From Nostoc sp. UHCC 0702 (GTDB lineage Bacteria > Cyanobacteriota > Cyanobacteriia > Cyanobacteriales > Nostocaceae): DNA of 64,000 nt. The position numbers and the translations under genes are program-made. The notes beneath the pieces are model-generated. The model ran no database searches and was not told the origin of the DNA. It saw only the letters and a list, made by a program, of their open reading frames with translations. How positions within the stretch are numbered: position 1 is the first letter of the stretch; each line of letters starts with the position of its first letter. The stretch lies in NCBI GenBank assembly GCA_017164015.1, contig CP071065.1:8151501-8215500 (forward strand). The letters run 5' to 3'. This document shows positions 25,577-34,242 of this stretch, in pieces.

Positions 25577-26812
25577 TTGAAAACTTTTGATACCTTTGAT
25601 GCTTCTTTGCGGCTCAACCTGTTGATGTTATTTACGACAGGTTTAGTTTTCTGGTCGAGTTTGGGTTTGTTATTGCCAACTCTACCGCTGTATATCCAGG
25701 AATTGGGTGCAAGTAAACAAGAAATTGGGATTGCAATCGGTGGTTTCGCCATCGGACTGTTGCTGTTTCGTCCCATGCTGGGACGGCTAGCAGATCAACA
25801 TAGCCGCAAACTGCTGTTGTTAATTGGCACAATTGTAGCCGCGATCGCACCCTTTGGCTATTTGGCATTCACGTCGATTCCACTGTTGATGCTGGTGCGT
25901 GTGTTTCATGGCATTAGTATGGCTGCTTTTACAACTGGATTCACTGCTTTGGTAGCCGATTTAGCACCGATTAAGCATCGTGGTGAAATTATTAGTTATA
26001 TGAGCTTAGCAGCTCCCATTGGTTTTGCACTTTCCCCTGCCTTGGGAGGCTATTTACAACCTACAACTGGTTATGGAGTCTTATTTTTGTTAGCCGCAGA
26101 ATTAGCTTTTGTTGGGGTGTTGGCATCTATACAAATTATTAATCCCCGAGTCCACAGACAATCGTCAGCCCAGAAAAAAAATACCAATTTCTGGCAAATT
26201 TTGATTAGTCCACGGATGAGAGTCCCCGCAACCGTCATGTTGGCAGCTGGTTTGGCACTTGGTGGTGTGCATACCTTTTTGCCGTTATTTATTAAAGAAA
26301 CTGGGGTAGATTTCAATGCTGGCTTGTTTTTTACGTTTTCCGCGATCGCTAGTTTTACTGGGAGAATATTTATGGGTCGAGCTAGCGATCGCTTCGGCCG
26401 TGGTTTGTTTATCACTTTCGGTATAGTTGCTTATACTGTAACCACGCTGCTGTTATGGCAAGCCAAAAGTAGTAACATGTTCTTGCTGGCTGGAATCACT
26501 GAAGGGTTTGGCGGTGGTACATTAATTTCTATGATTACCACTTTGATGGCAGATCGTTCGTTACCAGAAGAACGGGGACAAATTTTTGCTATATGCATCG
26601 CTGGATTTGATTTTGGGCTAGCGATCGCAGCTCCAGTTTTGGGTTTTGTTGCCGAAAAAGTCGGCTACTCCAACATGTTTGCTTATAGCACCTGTTTAAG
26701 TATCCTGGGACTGATTATTTTTCTCACCCAGTGCAACAAGAATCTAGCCGACTCCCTGCGTTTTGCCTTTGGTCGAGGTGAAGATGCTTACTCAGTGAAC
26801 TACCCACACTGA
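25577..26812 (+). CDS. MFS transporter
   Basis: A 411-residue protein with about 12 hydrophobic segments. The first cytoplasmic loop motif is visible as GRLADQHSRKLLL (about 72-84), and its pseudo-repeat in the second half is GRASDRFGRGLFI (about 262-274). The TTG at 25577 is the only start between the in-frame stop at 25562 and an ATG 16 codons later. The substrate is unknown; the family includes drug and sugar efflux proteins. The last codons (about SVNYPH) lie in a hairpin that appears to be the right end of the adjacent tnpB element, and the two genes overlap tail to tail by 13 bp, so the original C-terminus may have been replaced. Confidence 0.88.
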   Translation: MKTFDTFDASLRLNLLMLFTTGLVFWSSLGLLLPTLPLYIQELGASKQEIGIAIGGFAIGLLLFRPMLGRLADQHSRKLLLLIGTIVAAIAPFGYLAFTSIPLLMLVRVFHGISMAAFTTGFTALVADLAPIKHRGEIISYMSLAAPIGFALSPALGGYLQPTTGYGVLFLLAAELAFVGVLASIQIINPRVHRQSSAQKKNTNFWQILISPRMRVPATVMLAAGLALGGVHTFLPLFIKETGVDFNAGLFFTFSAIASFTGRIFMGRASDRFGRGLFITFGIVAYTVTTLLLWQAKSSNMFLLAGITEGFGGGTLISMITTLMADRSLPEERGQIFAICIAGFDFGLAIAAPVLGFVAEKVGYSNMFAYSTCLSILGLIIFLTQCNKNLADSLRFAFGRGEDAYSVNYPH

Positions 26813-28113
26813 CTTGGAGTACCAAGTACAGTTTGGGCTTCTGTAATCATAAGGGAGTGCCTAAACTTAGACTTTCGTCCAAGAGTAGGACTTACCTCCC
26901 CTCCTACAGCAGAGACGGTTGAACCTTCCGCCTTTATGATTCTGATACCCTCTGTTCTTATGTTTATTGCGGCGTTCGCATCCCGATCATGATGAGTATT
27001 GCAATGAGGACAAGTCCATTCACGAACATCTAATGGCATCTCACCTATTTGATAAAAACAATTAGAACAGAGTTTTGAACTGGGGAACCACCTGTCAATC
27101 TCAATCAACTTTCCACCTTTGCGTTCTAGCTTATAGGCTAAAAAGTTAGTAAATGTTCCCCAACCCACATCAGATATTGCTTTTGCCAATTTATGATTCT
27201 GCACCATGCCTAGAAGATGAAGATTTTCTACTATGACAGCTTGGCTATCGCTGACTAACTTGTGGCTAAGTTTGTGTAAAAAATCCTGCCGCGAATTACT
27301 AACTCGCTCGTACACCTTGGCAACAACTTTTCTATATCTATTTCTTGACTTGCTTCCTTTGACTTTACGTGCTAAATTTTTCTGCTTCCGTTTGAGGTTT
27401 TTTTCATGTTTGGCAAGGTGTTTAGGGTTATCGTATTTAGAAACTTTCTCGCCATCGGTTACGACAGCAAAATGTTTTAGTCCTAAGTCAATGCCATAAA
27501 TTTTACCTTCTAAAATAACAGGATTCTCACCCTCTACTTCAGTCAGGATGGACGCAAGGTATTTACCGGAAGGCGTTTTGCTCACAGTAACAGTCTTGAT
27601 TTTCCCCTCAATTTGTCTGTGTATTTTGGCTTTAACTACCCCAATATTACCGGGAAATTTGACATTGCCCTTACGGGTTCGCCAGTTCCCTACGGAGGGA
27701 GACCCTCCTTCAGGACTGGACTCACCATCTACAATTTTGACATTTTGAGGATACTGAATTGACTGTTTACCATGCTTGGATTTGAACTTAGGAAATCCAG
27801 CACGTTTCTCAAAAAAGTTCTTATACGCCGTAGTTAGATTTAGTGTAGTAGCTTGCAAAACTTGACTATAACAATCAGCCAACCAAGCAGTATCTTCAGC
27901 TTTTTTGAGCAATGGAAGAAGTGCGTTGAGTGCTGCACGGCTAAGTCCTTTGCCCGTTTCTTTGTAAGTCTCAATTGACTTATTTAAGGCATAATTCCAC
28001 CACCAACGAGCGCAACCAAAAGCTTGAACCAGGTGTATTTGCTGCTCTTTTGTTGGATATAAACGAACTTGTATAACCCTTCGACATCGCTCAGGGCAAG
28101 CCTTATGCAACAC
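26800..28113 (-). CDS. tnpB: TnpB RNA-guided endonuclease (IS1341-type) carrying palindromic-repeat insertions
   Basis: A 437-residue TnpB, longer than the 392-residue copy at 8.6 kb. Catalytic residues are kept: Asp in YGIDLGLKHF, Glu in VIVENLHLLGM and Asp in HHDRDANAAINI, with a zinc ribbon CSNC ... CPHC. The start is GTG at 28113, preceded by the strong Shine-Dalgarno AAGGAGGTGA. Two stretches look foreign: N-terminal ACPERCRRV, encoded by the palindrome GCCCTGAGCGATGTCGAAGG, and an internal GESSPEGGSPSVGNW encoded by a 38-bp palindrome at 27682-27719. Both keep the frame. Its guide RNA would cover the 3' end and reach into the MFS gene. Whether it is active is unknown. Confidence 0.88.
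   Translation of the reverse strand: MLHKACPERCRRVIQVRLYPTKEQQIHLVQAFGCARWWWNYALNKSIETYKETGKGLSRAALNALLPLLKKAEDTAWLADCYSQVLQATTLNLTTAYKNFFEKRAGFPKFKSKHGKQSIQYPQNVKIVDGESSPEGGSPSVGNWRTRKGNVKFPGNIGVVKAKIHRQIEGKIKTVTVSKTPSGKYLASILTEVEGENPVILEGKIYGIDLGLKHFAVVTDGEKVSKYDNPKHLAKHEKNLKRKQKNLARKVKGSKSRNRYRKVVAKVYERVSNSRQDFLHKLSHKLVSDSQAVIVENLHLLGMVQNHKLAKAISDVGWGTFTNFLAYKLERKGGKLIEIDRWFPSSKLCSNCFYQIGEMPLDVREWTCPHCNTHHDRDANAAINIRTEGIRIIKAEGSTVSAVGGEVSPTLGRKSKFRHSLMITEAQTVLGTPSQCG
27682..27719. repeat. Palindromic insertion inside tnpB
   Basis: Outer arms CCAGTTCC / GGACTGG and inner arms GGAGGG / CCCTCC form a two-part hairpin in the coding sequence. The GTTCCCTACGGAGGG module is related to the palindromes near 30665 and 50635. 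Confidence 0.7.
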
Positions 28114-28348
28114 TTAATATCACCTCCTTGATATGTGTATATTATCATGATGTATATTTTATGGTAAGCTACTAAAAGAAAATAATTGTTGATTCGTCAT
28201 ACATCTAATATTTGTCTTTGCTGTGCAAAAAAACAATATTAGATGCAATCCTTATCAACCGCCTTATATCCCGCCACTGATTCCGAGTACAGAATTCACT
28301 GGGGGACTTACGGCGCAATAGTTAAATAAGTTGTGAGTTGAGTAACTA

Positions 28349-29670
28349 GTACAGCACGGCGGAAATAAACCAAGCATTATTGTGAGAAACTAAGAAAGTA
28401 GAGTCAAAGCAGTTTAGGCTGAAAACAAGGGAACCTGGTGTGGCACGATTAGCTGCAAAAGTATTAAATTTGAACGAGAGCGATCGCTCACAACTCCAAC
28501 AGTTGATCAACCGACACAATACGGCGCAACAAATAGTACTACGTGCAAAAATAATTCTCCTAGCGTCAGAGGGGAAAAATCATGGCGAAATTGCTCGATT
28601 ATTAGATATAAGTCTTGATATGGCTCGTTTATGGCGAAACCGATGGTTGGAAAATAGCGATAAAGAGTTGTCTATTTTGCAGAGATTACAAGACTCAGAG
28701 CGTATTGGCGCACCAGTAAAATTTAGTATGGAGCAAGTAATCGAACTATTCGCCCTTGCATGTTCACCACCCGAAGACTATGGACGATCAATAAGTCATT
28801 GGACATCAAGAGAACTAGCGGACGAAATCATGAAACAAGGTATCATTGAAAGCATATCTGTCCGCCATGTTGGAAGATTATTAGAAGAAGCAGAACTTAA
28901 ACCCCACCAGAGCCGCTACTGGTTAACCCCCCCTCTTGATGAAGAATTTGACGCAAAAGTTGAAGATATTACTGGTTTATACATCAGTGCGATTGAACGT
29001 TATCAAAACGGAGAGCGTACAATATCGATTGATGAAATGACTGGGATTCAGGCTACAGAGCGTTTAGAAAAAGATTTACCAATGCGACCGGGTAAGGTTG
29101 AAAGACGGGAGTTTGAGTATATTCGTCACGGTACACAAAGCTTAATTGCTAGTTTCGATATTGCCACTGGTCAAATTGTTGAACCAAATTGTGGAAACAC
29201 AAGAACCGAAGAAGATTTTGTCCAACATATTCGTCGAATTATTGAAAGCGACCCTCAGGCAATCAAATGGCATTTGATTATGGACTGTCTTAATACTCAC
29301 CAGTCGGAATCATTAGTTCGCTTTGTTGCACAAAAAGAAGATTTAAACATTGACCTTGGAATTAAGGGCAAAAGTGGCATTCTGAAATCGATGAAATCCC
29401 GTGCAGCTTTTTTGAGTGACCAAACACACCGAATTGTTTTCCATTACACACCCAAACATTCTTCTTGGCTCAACCAAATTGAAATTTGGTTCAGTATTTT
29501 GGTTCGCAAGTTACTCAAGCGTGCTAGCTTCAAAAGTCAGGATGACCTCAAAACCCGAATTCTCGAATTTATCGATTACTTTAATCAAACAATGGCTAAA
29601 CCTTTTAAGTGGACATATAAGGGTAAAGTGTTGGCTATCTAATGCTTGGCTTATTTACGCCGAAGTGTAC
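28349..29670 (+). mobile_element. IS630-family insertion sequence, intact
   Basis: Terminal inverted repeats of about 31-33 bp: the left arm from 28349 (GTACAGCACGGCGGAAATAA) matches the complement of the right arm ending at 29670 (GTACACTTCGGCGTAAATAA), both continuing into CCAAGCATTA. TA dinucleotides at 28347-28348 and 29671-29672 are the usual IS630 target duplication. One transposase gene fills the element. Confidence 0.92.
28440..29642 (+). CDS. IS630-family DDE transposase
   Basis: A 400-residue transposase. An N-terminal helix-turn-helix part (about residues 25-70, HGEIARLLDISLDMARLWRN) is followed by the catalytic domain with Asp in SIDEMTGIQ (about 199), Asp in LIMDCLNTHQS (about 281) and Glu in SSWLNQIEIWFS (about 345), the DDE triad of IS630/Tc1-mariner enzymes. 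The start is GTG at 28440; the stop codon lies inside the right inverted repeat. The frame is uninterrupted, so the element may be active. Confidence 0.95.
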   Translation: MARLAAKVLNLNESDRSQLQQLINRHNTAQQIVLRAKIILLASEGKNHGEIARLLDISLDMARLWRNRWLENSDKELSILQRLQDSERIGAPVKFSMEQVIELFALACSPPEDYGRSISHWTSRELADEIMKQGIIESISVRHVGRLLEEAELKPHQSRYWLTPPLDEEFDAKVEDITGLYISAIERYQNGERTISIDEMTGIQATERLEKDLPMRPGKVERREFEYIRHGTQSLIASFDIATGQIVEPNCGNTRTEEDFVQHIRRIIESDPQAIKWHLIMDCLNTHQSESLVRFVAQKEDLNIDLGIKGKSGILKSMKSRAAFLSDQTHRIVFHYTPKHSSWLNQIEIWFSILVRKLLKRASFKSQDDLKTRILEFIDYFNQTMAKPFKWTYKGKVLAI

Positions 29671-29707
29671 TAGTCACTCCTAACTCACAACTCCTAACTT
29701 TAATCAA

Positions 29708-29781
29708 CGGGCGAGGAGGGATTCGAACCCCCGACACCGTGGTCCGTAGCCACGTGCTCTAGTCCACTGAGCTACACGCCC
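29708..29781 (-). tRNA. tRNA-Arg (anticodon ACG)
   Basis: A 74-nt cloverleaf on the minus strand: GGGCGTGTAGCTCAGTGG, an anticodon stem CGTGG/CCACG with loop CTACGGA, and a T-arm with GGTTCGAAT. The anticodon A34 would be edited to inosine by TadA to read CGU/CGC/CGA. One mismatch (position 6-67) is seen in the acceptor stem. CCA is not encoded. Confidence 0.95.
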
Positions 29782-29818
29782 TTTCCAGATAACTATAATA
29801 ACATGTCCTAGCAAAATA

Positions 29819-30325
29819 ATGCAAGAGAATATTCCATCTAATTTTACGAACTTAACCCATCTAGATGGCCAGGGACAAGCACAGATGGTAGATGTATCTG
29901 GCAAAGCGCCGACTGTGCGCCAGGCTGTAGCCACAGCTAAGGTGCGGATGTTGCCAGAAACCTTAGCTGCGATTCAAGCTGGCAATACTCCCAAAGGAGA
30001 TGTTTTAGCAACTGCCAGGTTAGCTGGAATTATGGCAGCTAAACAAACGGCTGCTTTGATTCCCCTATGTCATCCGTTGCCTTTGCAAAAAATTACAGTT
30101 GAGATCACACCAGATTTTGAACTACCTGGTTATCAAATTTATGCCACAGTCAAAACCAAAGCTGAAACTGGTGTAGAAATGGAAGCTTTAACCGCCGTTT
30201 CTATTGCGGCTTTGACTTTATATGATATGGCAAAAGCTTTAGAAAAGTCGATTCAAATTGAATCGATTCGCTTAGTCAGTAAAACTGGCGGGAAATCAGG
30301 AGATTATTCCCCGCCAGAACCATAG
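29819..30325 (+). CDS. moaC: Cyclic pyranopterin monophosphate synthase MoaC
   Basis: A 168-residue MoaC. Hallmarks are LTHLDGQGQAQMVDVSGK near the N-terminus, GDVLATARLAGIMAAKQT, LIPLCHPLPLQK and the catalytic region TGVEMEALTAVS, ending in KTGGKSGDY. With MoaA it converts GTP to cyclic pyranopterin monophosphate, the first step of molybdenum-cofactor synthesis needed for nitrate reductase. The gene starts only 37 bp from the divergent tRNA-Arg and stands alone. Confidence 0.97.
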   Translation: MQENIPSNFTNLTHLDGQGQAQMVDVSGKAPTVRQAVATAKVRMLPETLAAIQAGNTPKGDVLATARLAGIMAAKQTAALIPLCHPLPLQKITVEITPDFELPGYQIYATVKTKAETGVEMEALTAVSIAALTLYDMAKALEKSIQIESIRLVSKTGGKSGDYSPPEP

Positions 30326-30326
30326 C

Positions 30327-30524
30327 CTACTCAATTTCGCCTAAAGCTTTGTTGAGATCCGCTGGATTTTCATACTGTCGGTTGTCTGGCAATTTTTCTA
30401 ATAATGAGATCACATCTTGATCGGCTTTTTGCTGTCTAGCATGTTGAATCAATTCTTGCTTATCAGCAGGATAGTCAACACCCTTCAAGTGTTTTTGTAC
30501 TTCAACTGGATTTGCCTTAGCCAT
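30327..30524 (-). CDS. DUF2795-type small protein
   Basis: A 65-residue protein beginning MAKANPVEVQKHLKGVDYPA, with QELIQHARQQKADQDVISLL and a short C-terminus. This is the pattern of the DUF2795 family, small helical proteins found in cyanobacteria, often about 65-70 residues long, of unknown function. The second ATG (30524) is preferred because GAGG lies 9 nt upstream; the first is two codons earlier. It is convergent with moaC with one base between stops. Confidence 0.75.
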   Translation of the reverse strand: MAKANPVEVQKHLKGVDYPADKQELIQHARQQKADQDVISLLEKLPDNRQYENPADLNKALGEIE

Positions 30525-30649
30525 TTTCATGCACCTCTAAAGGTTATTTACATCTTCACGAGTCCATGCATTAGTTCCCTCTATCAAGAAGATGAAACAT
30601 TTTTTACTCAAGATAATTCAAAGGTCACTCGATAGATTGATGACTGATG

Positions 30650-30785
30650 AACGCCAGATGCTACAACGGAGGGAACCTCCGCACGGTACAAGTGCGAGAG
30701 TACGAGTGCCCAATGCCCAATCCCCAGTCCCCAATCCCCAGTCCCCAATCCCCAATCCCCAATCCCCAGTCCCCAATCCCCAGTC
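30650..30785. repeat. Palindromic element next to CCCCAGT/CCCCAAT heptamers
   Basis: AACGGAGGGAACCTCCGCAC (about 30663-30684) is a palindromic unit shared, inverted, with 50621-50659. ACAAGTGCGAGAGTA (30688-30702) is the inverse of the TTGTACTCTCGC element. Eleven or so CCCCAGT/CCCCAAT heptamers follow to 30785. Confidence 0.8.
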
Positions 30786-30857
30786 CCTTTTACTAGCAAC
30801 TACATCCCCAAAAACCTTAGAATAAGTGCAGTGTATTAAATTCTGTAACAAATATTT

Positions 30858-31115
30858 ATGCCTCCTCGTTGGCCTCGTAAACCCGATCGCAAAGACCCAG
30901 AATTCCGTAAAATAGATGACCGGATGAATTTTGCTGTACATGTAGCAGCTGCTGGCGTGATCAATTCCGGGTTGTGGTTTGTCCATAACCTCAAAGCAAC
31001 AAGCTGGGAATGGCTGCCCTGGTTGACTGCAAGTTGGCTAGTAGTATTATTAGGACATCTGATTTATATTGCTGCGATCGCTAACTACTCACAAACACCG
31101 CCCAAATCCACCTGA
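30858..31115 (+). CDS. Small two-helix membrane protein
   Basis: An 85-residue protein with a proline/lysine/arginine-rich start (MPPRWPRKPDRKDPEFRKID) and two hydrophobic segments, about residues 26-45 and 54-75. It looks like the 2TM-domain proteins conserved in cyanobacteria, of unknown role. It has no operon partner: the next gene starts about 120 bp downstream. Confidence 0.65.
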   Translation: MPPRWPRKPDRKDPEFRKIDDRMNFAVHVAAAGVINSGLWFVHNLKATSWEWLPWLTASWLVVLLGHLIYIAAIANYSQTPPKST

Positions 31116-31236
31116 AGATGGACTGCACAAGCTAGGGCAACTGTAACCTGTGGCAGTAGTATGAGTCTGATAAATTAAGCGATAATGTTAGTAACTTGAG
31201 AGTTTCTGGCTCTCTGTTAATATAGGGGTTATTTTT

Positions 31237-31545
31237 ATGGCTAAGACTAACACTACAGAACTACTAGAAGCCCTAGCATCGGAAATTGGCGAAAATGTTT
31301 ATATAGACATTGCTAAATGGCATCTTTATTTATCTGATGCCAAACTCCATAGCGTGGTTGCTGAACAACTTTATCCCCTAATTACTTCCAATGCTGTAAG
31401 TGAAGATAGAGTCATAAAAGTATTGCAATCCATACCTATAAAAATTGGCGGTGGCAGACGAGAACTGCCTTTACTTGATTTACTGCCTCTACAATGCCAA
31501 GTCAACCTAGTGGATATTTTAGAGAAATATCAACGCGAATTTTAA
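31237..31545 (+). CDS. DUF3181-like conserved cyanobacterial protein
   Basis: A 102-residue soluble protein with LASEIGENVYIDIAKWHLYL, DAKLHSVVAEQLYPL and the glycine-rich turn KIGGGRRELPLLDLL. From memory it resembles DUF3181, a cyanobacterial family without known function. It begins a run of three small same-strand genes (31237-32127) that may be one transcript. Confidence 0.65.
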   Translation: MAKTNTTELLEALASEIGENVYIDIAKWHLYLSDAKLHSVVAEQLYPLITSNAVSEDRVIKVLQSIPIKIGGGRRELPLLDLLPLQCQVNLVDILEKYQREF

Positions 31546-31609
31546 CTTTTGCGTTTTGAATGTCCATTAGTTTGCTTTCAGGGCAACCCTCTTTTAGGAG
31601 GTAAAGGAC

Positions 31610-31828
31610 ATGACTACATATCAGTTTCATGATGAATACACCCTTGCAGAAACCGCAGAAAAACTTGGTAAAAAAGCTTTGAATTTGGGTTTGATACCTA
31701 GTTTTGTTGTACGTTATTTTCCCGATAGCAGGCAATACTACATTCCTAGCGAAAAGGAATCTGAACCGCTGACACCAGAACAAGCATACATGCGGTTTAA
31801 GAAATTAGTTGAAAATTCTGGTAAGTAA
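31610..31828 (+). CDS. Small conserved hypothetical protein
   Basis: A 72-residue protein: MTTYQFHDEYTLAETAEKLG, KALNLGLIPSFVVRYFPDSR, YYIPSEKESEPLTPEQAYM. It has a strong Shine-Dalgarno (AGGAGGT at 31596-31602) 7 nt before the ATG, which supports real translation. The aromatic and charged pattern suggests a folded small domain, but I do not recognise it. It is the second of three same-strand small genes. Confidence 0.65.
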   Translation: MTTYQFHDEYTLAETAEKLGKKALNLGLIPSFVVRYFPDSRQYYIPSEKESEPLTPEQAYMRFKKLVENSGK

Positions 31829-31908
31829 GTATTGCCCGTAAATCAAGCAGGCGAGTTGATAGTAAAACTCGTGTAAATTTTTCACGCAAACTTATTGAGG
31901 CTAGTTAT

Positions 31909-32127
31909 ATGCTTTTACAAGTCAAAGGTTCTGACGAGTTAGTAAAAATTATTGACATTCAAGAATTACTTGACCCTAATACTGATACTGTTCATGGACA
32001 AGACCAAGAAGGTCAAGAAGAACAAGAACCTGATTCTTTTAAAAAAGAAAATCTTGTTTTTCCTTCTGGCGAAACTCTACCACGCTGCTGGTTAGATGCT
32101 AACTATAGAAATGCCAAAGCTTCATAA
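31909..32127 (+). CDS. Small hypothetical protein
   Basis: A 72-residue acidic protein: MLLQVKGSDELVKIIDIQEL, a Gln/Glu/Asp-rich middle (about 28-43) and FPSGETLPRCWLDANYR at the end. Unrecognised. It is the third of a same-strand set; the stop codon lies in the duplicated target site of the following MITE-like repeat (TAAATTA), so its 3' end could have been affected by the insertion only beyond the stop. Confidence 0.55.
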   Translation: MLLQVKGSDELVKIIDIQELLDPNTDTVHGQDQEGQEEQEPDSFKKENLVFPSGETLPRCWLDANYRNAKAS

Positions 32128-32131
32128 ATTA

Positions 32132-32203
32132 ATGTGAGTTTGATGAACCTGTCCCCTCTCCGCGTCGGAGAGGGGTTAGGGAGAGGTTTATCGAAGCTGA
32201 CGT
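32132..32203. repeat. MITE-like repeat, family A, copy 2
   Basis: A 72-bp short copy: left end ATGTGAGTTTGA, right end TCGAAGCTGACGT, with a CCCTCTCC/GGAGAGGG interior palindrome. It is flanked by perfect 7-bp direct repeats TAAATTA at 32125-32131 and 32204-32210. Confidence 0.75.
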
Positions 32204-32232
32204 TAAATTACATGTGTTTTAGCTGATTACGC

Positions 32233-32691
32233 TTATTCTGCAACCGTTGCAGTTTGATTTTGCTGAGAATTGGGAAAAAATGCCTTAGAAATCCAGTAAG
32301 TTAAGATATGAGAAACCAATCCCAAGGGGCCAGCAAACAAACACAGACTCAGAGAGTGAATTGTCCAAATACCTGTTTTTTGACCTTCTAAATATATCCA
32401 GCGACCGACAAATAAATCCATTACTAAAAAATGAATCCAACCTGTAGCAGCAGCTTTTTCATCGGAAAAAAATCGAGCAATATCAGCTAATTGAGGATTA
32501 GATAAAGCTTGGGCATTTTCTGGTGTAATGCTGCTAATGAACAAATACAAATACGCCCCAGCCAAAACTACAAAAGGTAAATAAGATTCCATTACCCGCC
32601 GTGTCACTTTCCAATTTGGCAGGAGAATCATCAAAGCCCAAAAGGGTAAAACGAAAAAATTTGCAACATTAAACAATTGAGTGATATTCAT
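32233..32691 (-). CDS. ABA4-like (DUF4281) membrane protein
   Basis: A 152-residue protein with four hydrophobic segments (about 5-25, 38-55, 82-100 and 108-132). Motifs FNVANFFVLPFWALMILLP and WIHFLVMDLFVGRWIYLEG match, from memory, the ABA4 family. In plants ABA4 is needed for neoxanthin synthesis; the role in cyanobacteria is not established. It lies 16 bp downstream of the CobW-like gene on the same strand, so the two are probably co-transcribed. Confidence 0.8.
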   Translation of the reverse strand: MNITQLFNVANFFVLPFWALMILLPNWKVTRRVMESYLPFVVLAGAYLYLFISSITPENAQALSNPQLADIARFFSDEKAAATGWIHFLVMDLFVGRWIYLEGQKTGIWTIHSLSLCLFAGPLGLVSHILTYWISKAFFPNSQQNQTATVAE

Positions 32692-32707
32692 AGTTTTACA
32701 GAGTAAT

Positions 32708-33748
32708 TTATAAAGCGATTAGTTGTGATTCTATTTCTCTTGATTTTAAATCACGTCCAATGAAAACTAAGCGGGTTTGTCTAGCTTCTTGAGGTTGCCA
32801 AGGACGATCATAAAATTTATCAAATCTTGTTCCCACACCTTGCATTACTAAGCGCATTGATTTGTTCGGGACTGCGACAAAGCCCTTGATCCGGTATATT
32901 TCTTGTTGGTGTACCAGTTTTTGCAGTTCTTGTTGCAGTTTTTCGGGGTCAAAGGTACGGTCTAATATTAGGTGTGTTGAAGTAATTTCTTCATCATGGT
33001 CGTGTTCTTCTTCACTGTCGTGATGACTAGGACGACTATCTAAGTTGTCTTCGACAGCGGCTTTTAATCCTAATAGTATGGATGGGTCGATTGTACCGCG
33101 ATCGCTCTCGACAATTTTCACCACTCTGGGCAATTCTTGCTTTATCAATTCCTCAACTTGGGCTTTGGTTTCACCATCAACCAAATCAGTTTTACTCAAC
33201 ACCACTAAGTCTGCACAAGCCAGTTGGTCTTCAAATAATTCTTGCAATGGTGTTTCATGTTCTAAGCTATCATCTGCTAGCCGTTGGGCTGCGATCGCTG
33301 CTAAATCACTAGCAAATGTTCCCTCGGCTACTGCTGCACAATCTACTACAGTAATTACTGCATCTACAGTCGCACCAGCGCGGATTTCTTGCCAGCGAAA
33401 AGCTTTCACCAAAGGTTTTGGTAAAGCTAAACCAGAAGTTTCAATTAATATACAGTCGATACTGTCTCGCCGCTTGAGTAACTGCTGCATTGTGGGGAAA
33501 AATTCTTCTTGGACTGTGCAACACAAGCAGCCATTAGTTAACTCAAAAATATTACTTTCGCTATCATCATCTTCGGGGCAGATTTGACAGGATTTCAACA
33601 ATTCGCCATCAATACCGAGTTCGCCAAATTCGTTGACTAAAACTGCTATGCGGCGTCCTTGGTTGTTTTGTAGAAGGTGGCGAATTAAGCTAGTTTTACC
33701 ACTGCCTAAAAAGCCTGTGATTACTGTGACAGGAATTTTTGTAGCCAT
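32708..33748 (-). CDS. cobW: CobW-type metallochaperone GTPase
   Basis: A 346-residue G3E GTPase. Walker A is GFLGSGKTS (about 12-20); the metal-binding CLCC is in LTNGCLCCTVQEEF (about 71-84); a Walker B-like ILIETSGLALPKP and a guanine-specificity element LSKTD (about 184-188) follow. A histidine/aspartate/glutamate-rich stretch (HHDSEEEHDHDEE, about 236-248) could bind metal. The C-terminal CobW_C domain is present. The pattern fits CobW of cobalamin synthesis better than zinc-handling COG0523 members, but this is a similarity call. It is divergent from the broken TPR gene. Confidence 0.87.
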   Translation of the reverse strand: MATKIPVTVITGFLGSGKTSLIRHLLQNNQGRRIAVLVNEFGELGIDGELLKSCQICPEDDDSESNIFELTNGCLCCTVQEEFFPTMQQLLKRRDSIDCILIETSGLALPKPLVKAFRWQEIRAGATVDAVITVVDCAAVAEGTFASDLAAIAAQRLADDSLEHETPLQELFEDQLACADLVVLSKTDLVDGETKAQVEELIKQELPRVVKIVESDRGTIDPSILLGLKAAVEDNLDSRPSHHDSEEEHDHDEEITSTHLILDRTFDPEKLQQELQKLVHQQEIYRIKGFVAVPNKSMRLVMQGVGTRFDKFYDRPWQPQEARQTRLVFIGRDLKSREIESQLIAL

Positions 33749-33855
33749 ATTTTTGGGAGATTTTCTCAGTATAATAAGTTTCGCTGATTACAAACTTAAA
33801 TACTGAGGTTAAGCTGAGTTTGAAAATTAACTTAGTTATTTTAAGCTGAAATTCT

Positions 33856-34102
33856 ATGCAAAGCTGCAAAATATTGCCATTGCTTGTGACTTTATCTCTG
33901 GTGATCATGCCGCAAATGAGTTTCGCCCAGATTGTAGATTTAGTGGAACAAGCACAAACTGCCCAACAAGAAGAAAACTACACCAAAACAGAAGTTCTTT
34001 GGCGACGGGTAATTCAAAAAGAACCTAATGATGCTACAGTCTATGTGCGGTTGGGTTATGTGTTATTTTTGCAGGACAAATTTTCAGCAAGCCCTGAAAT
34101 TC
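33856..34102 (+). pseudogene. Secreted TPR protein gene, 5' part, broken by the IsrB element
   Basis: The frame begins with a signal peptide (MQSCKILPLLVTLSLVIMPQ up to SFAQ) and the first TPR helices (AQQEENYTKTEVLWRRVIQK, then DATVYVRLGYVLFLQDKF). After that it reads nonsense; in the +1 frame FQQALKFN, a TPR-like helix end, continues to about 34102, where the hairpin-rich end of the IsrB element begins. A matching 3' piece lies beyond the element at 35572-35628. So a small deletion or frameshift and an IS insertion have inactivated the gene. Confidence 0.75.
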
Positions 34103-34242
34103 AACTAACCCCACAAGGAGTCCCACGCCGAAATCTTTGATTCGGTGTCGGGAGGAATTGTGGGCTTGTTTTGTTGCGTCCTACGACCATTTTCTTGCGT
34201 AGCAAGAAGAGGAAGGAGGACAGCGACAAAACAAGCAAACTC

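Larger units (their letters stand above)
26789..28245. mobile_element. IS1341-type element (tnpB only), borders tentative
   Basis: A lone tnpB on the minus strand. Right-end candidate: the hairpin ACTCAGTG...CACTGACT at 26789-26813, overlapping the MFS 3' end. Left-end candidate: an 11-bp inverted repeat CATCTAATATT (28202-28212 and 28235-28245). There is no tnpA, so movement would need a transposase in trans. Confidence 0.45.

Noticed and set aside
28243..28329. 28-codon frame between tnpB and the IS630 element
   Set aside because: Too short and starts inside an inverted repeat; no supporting feature.
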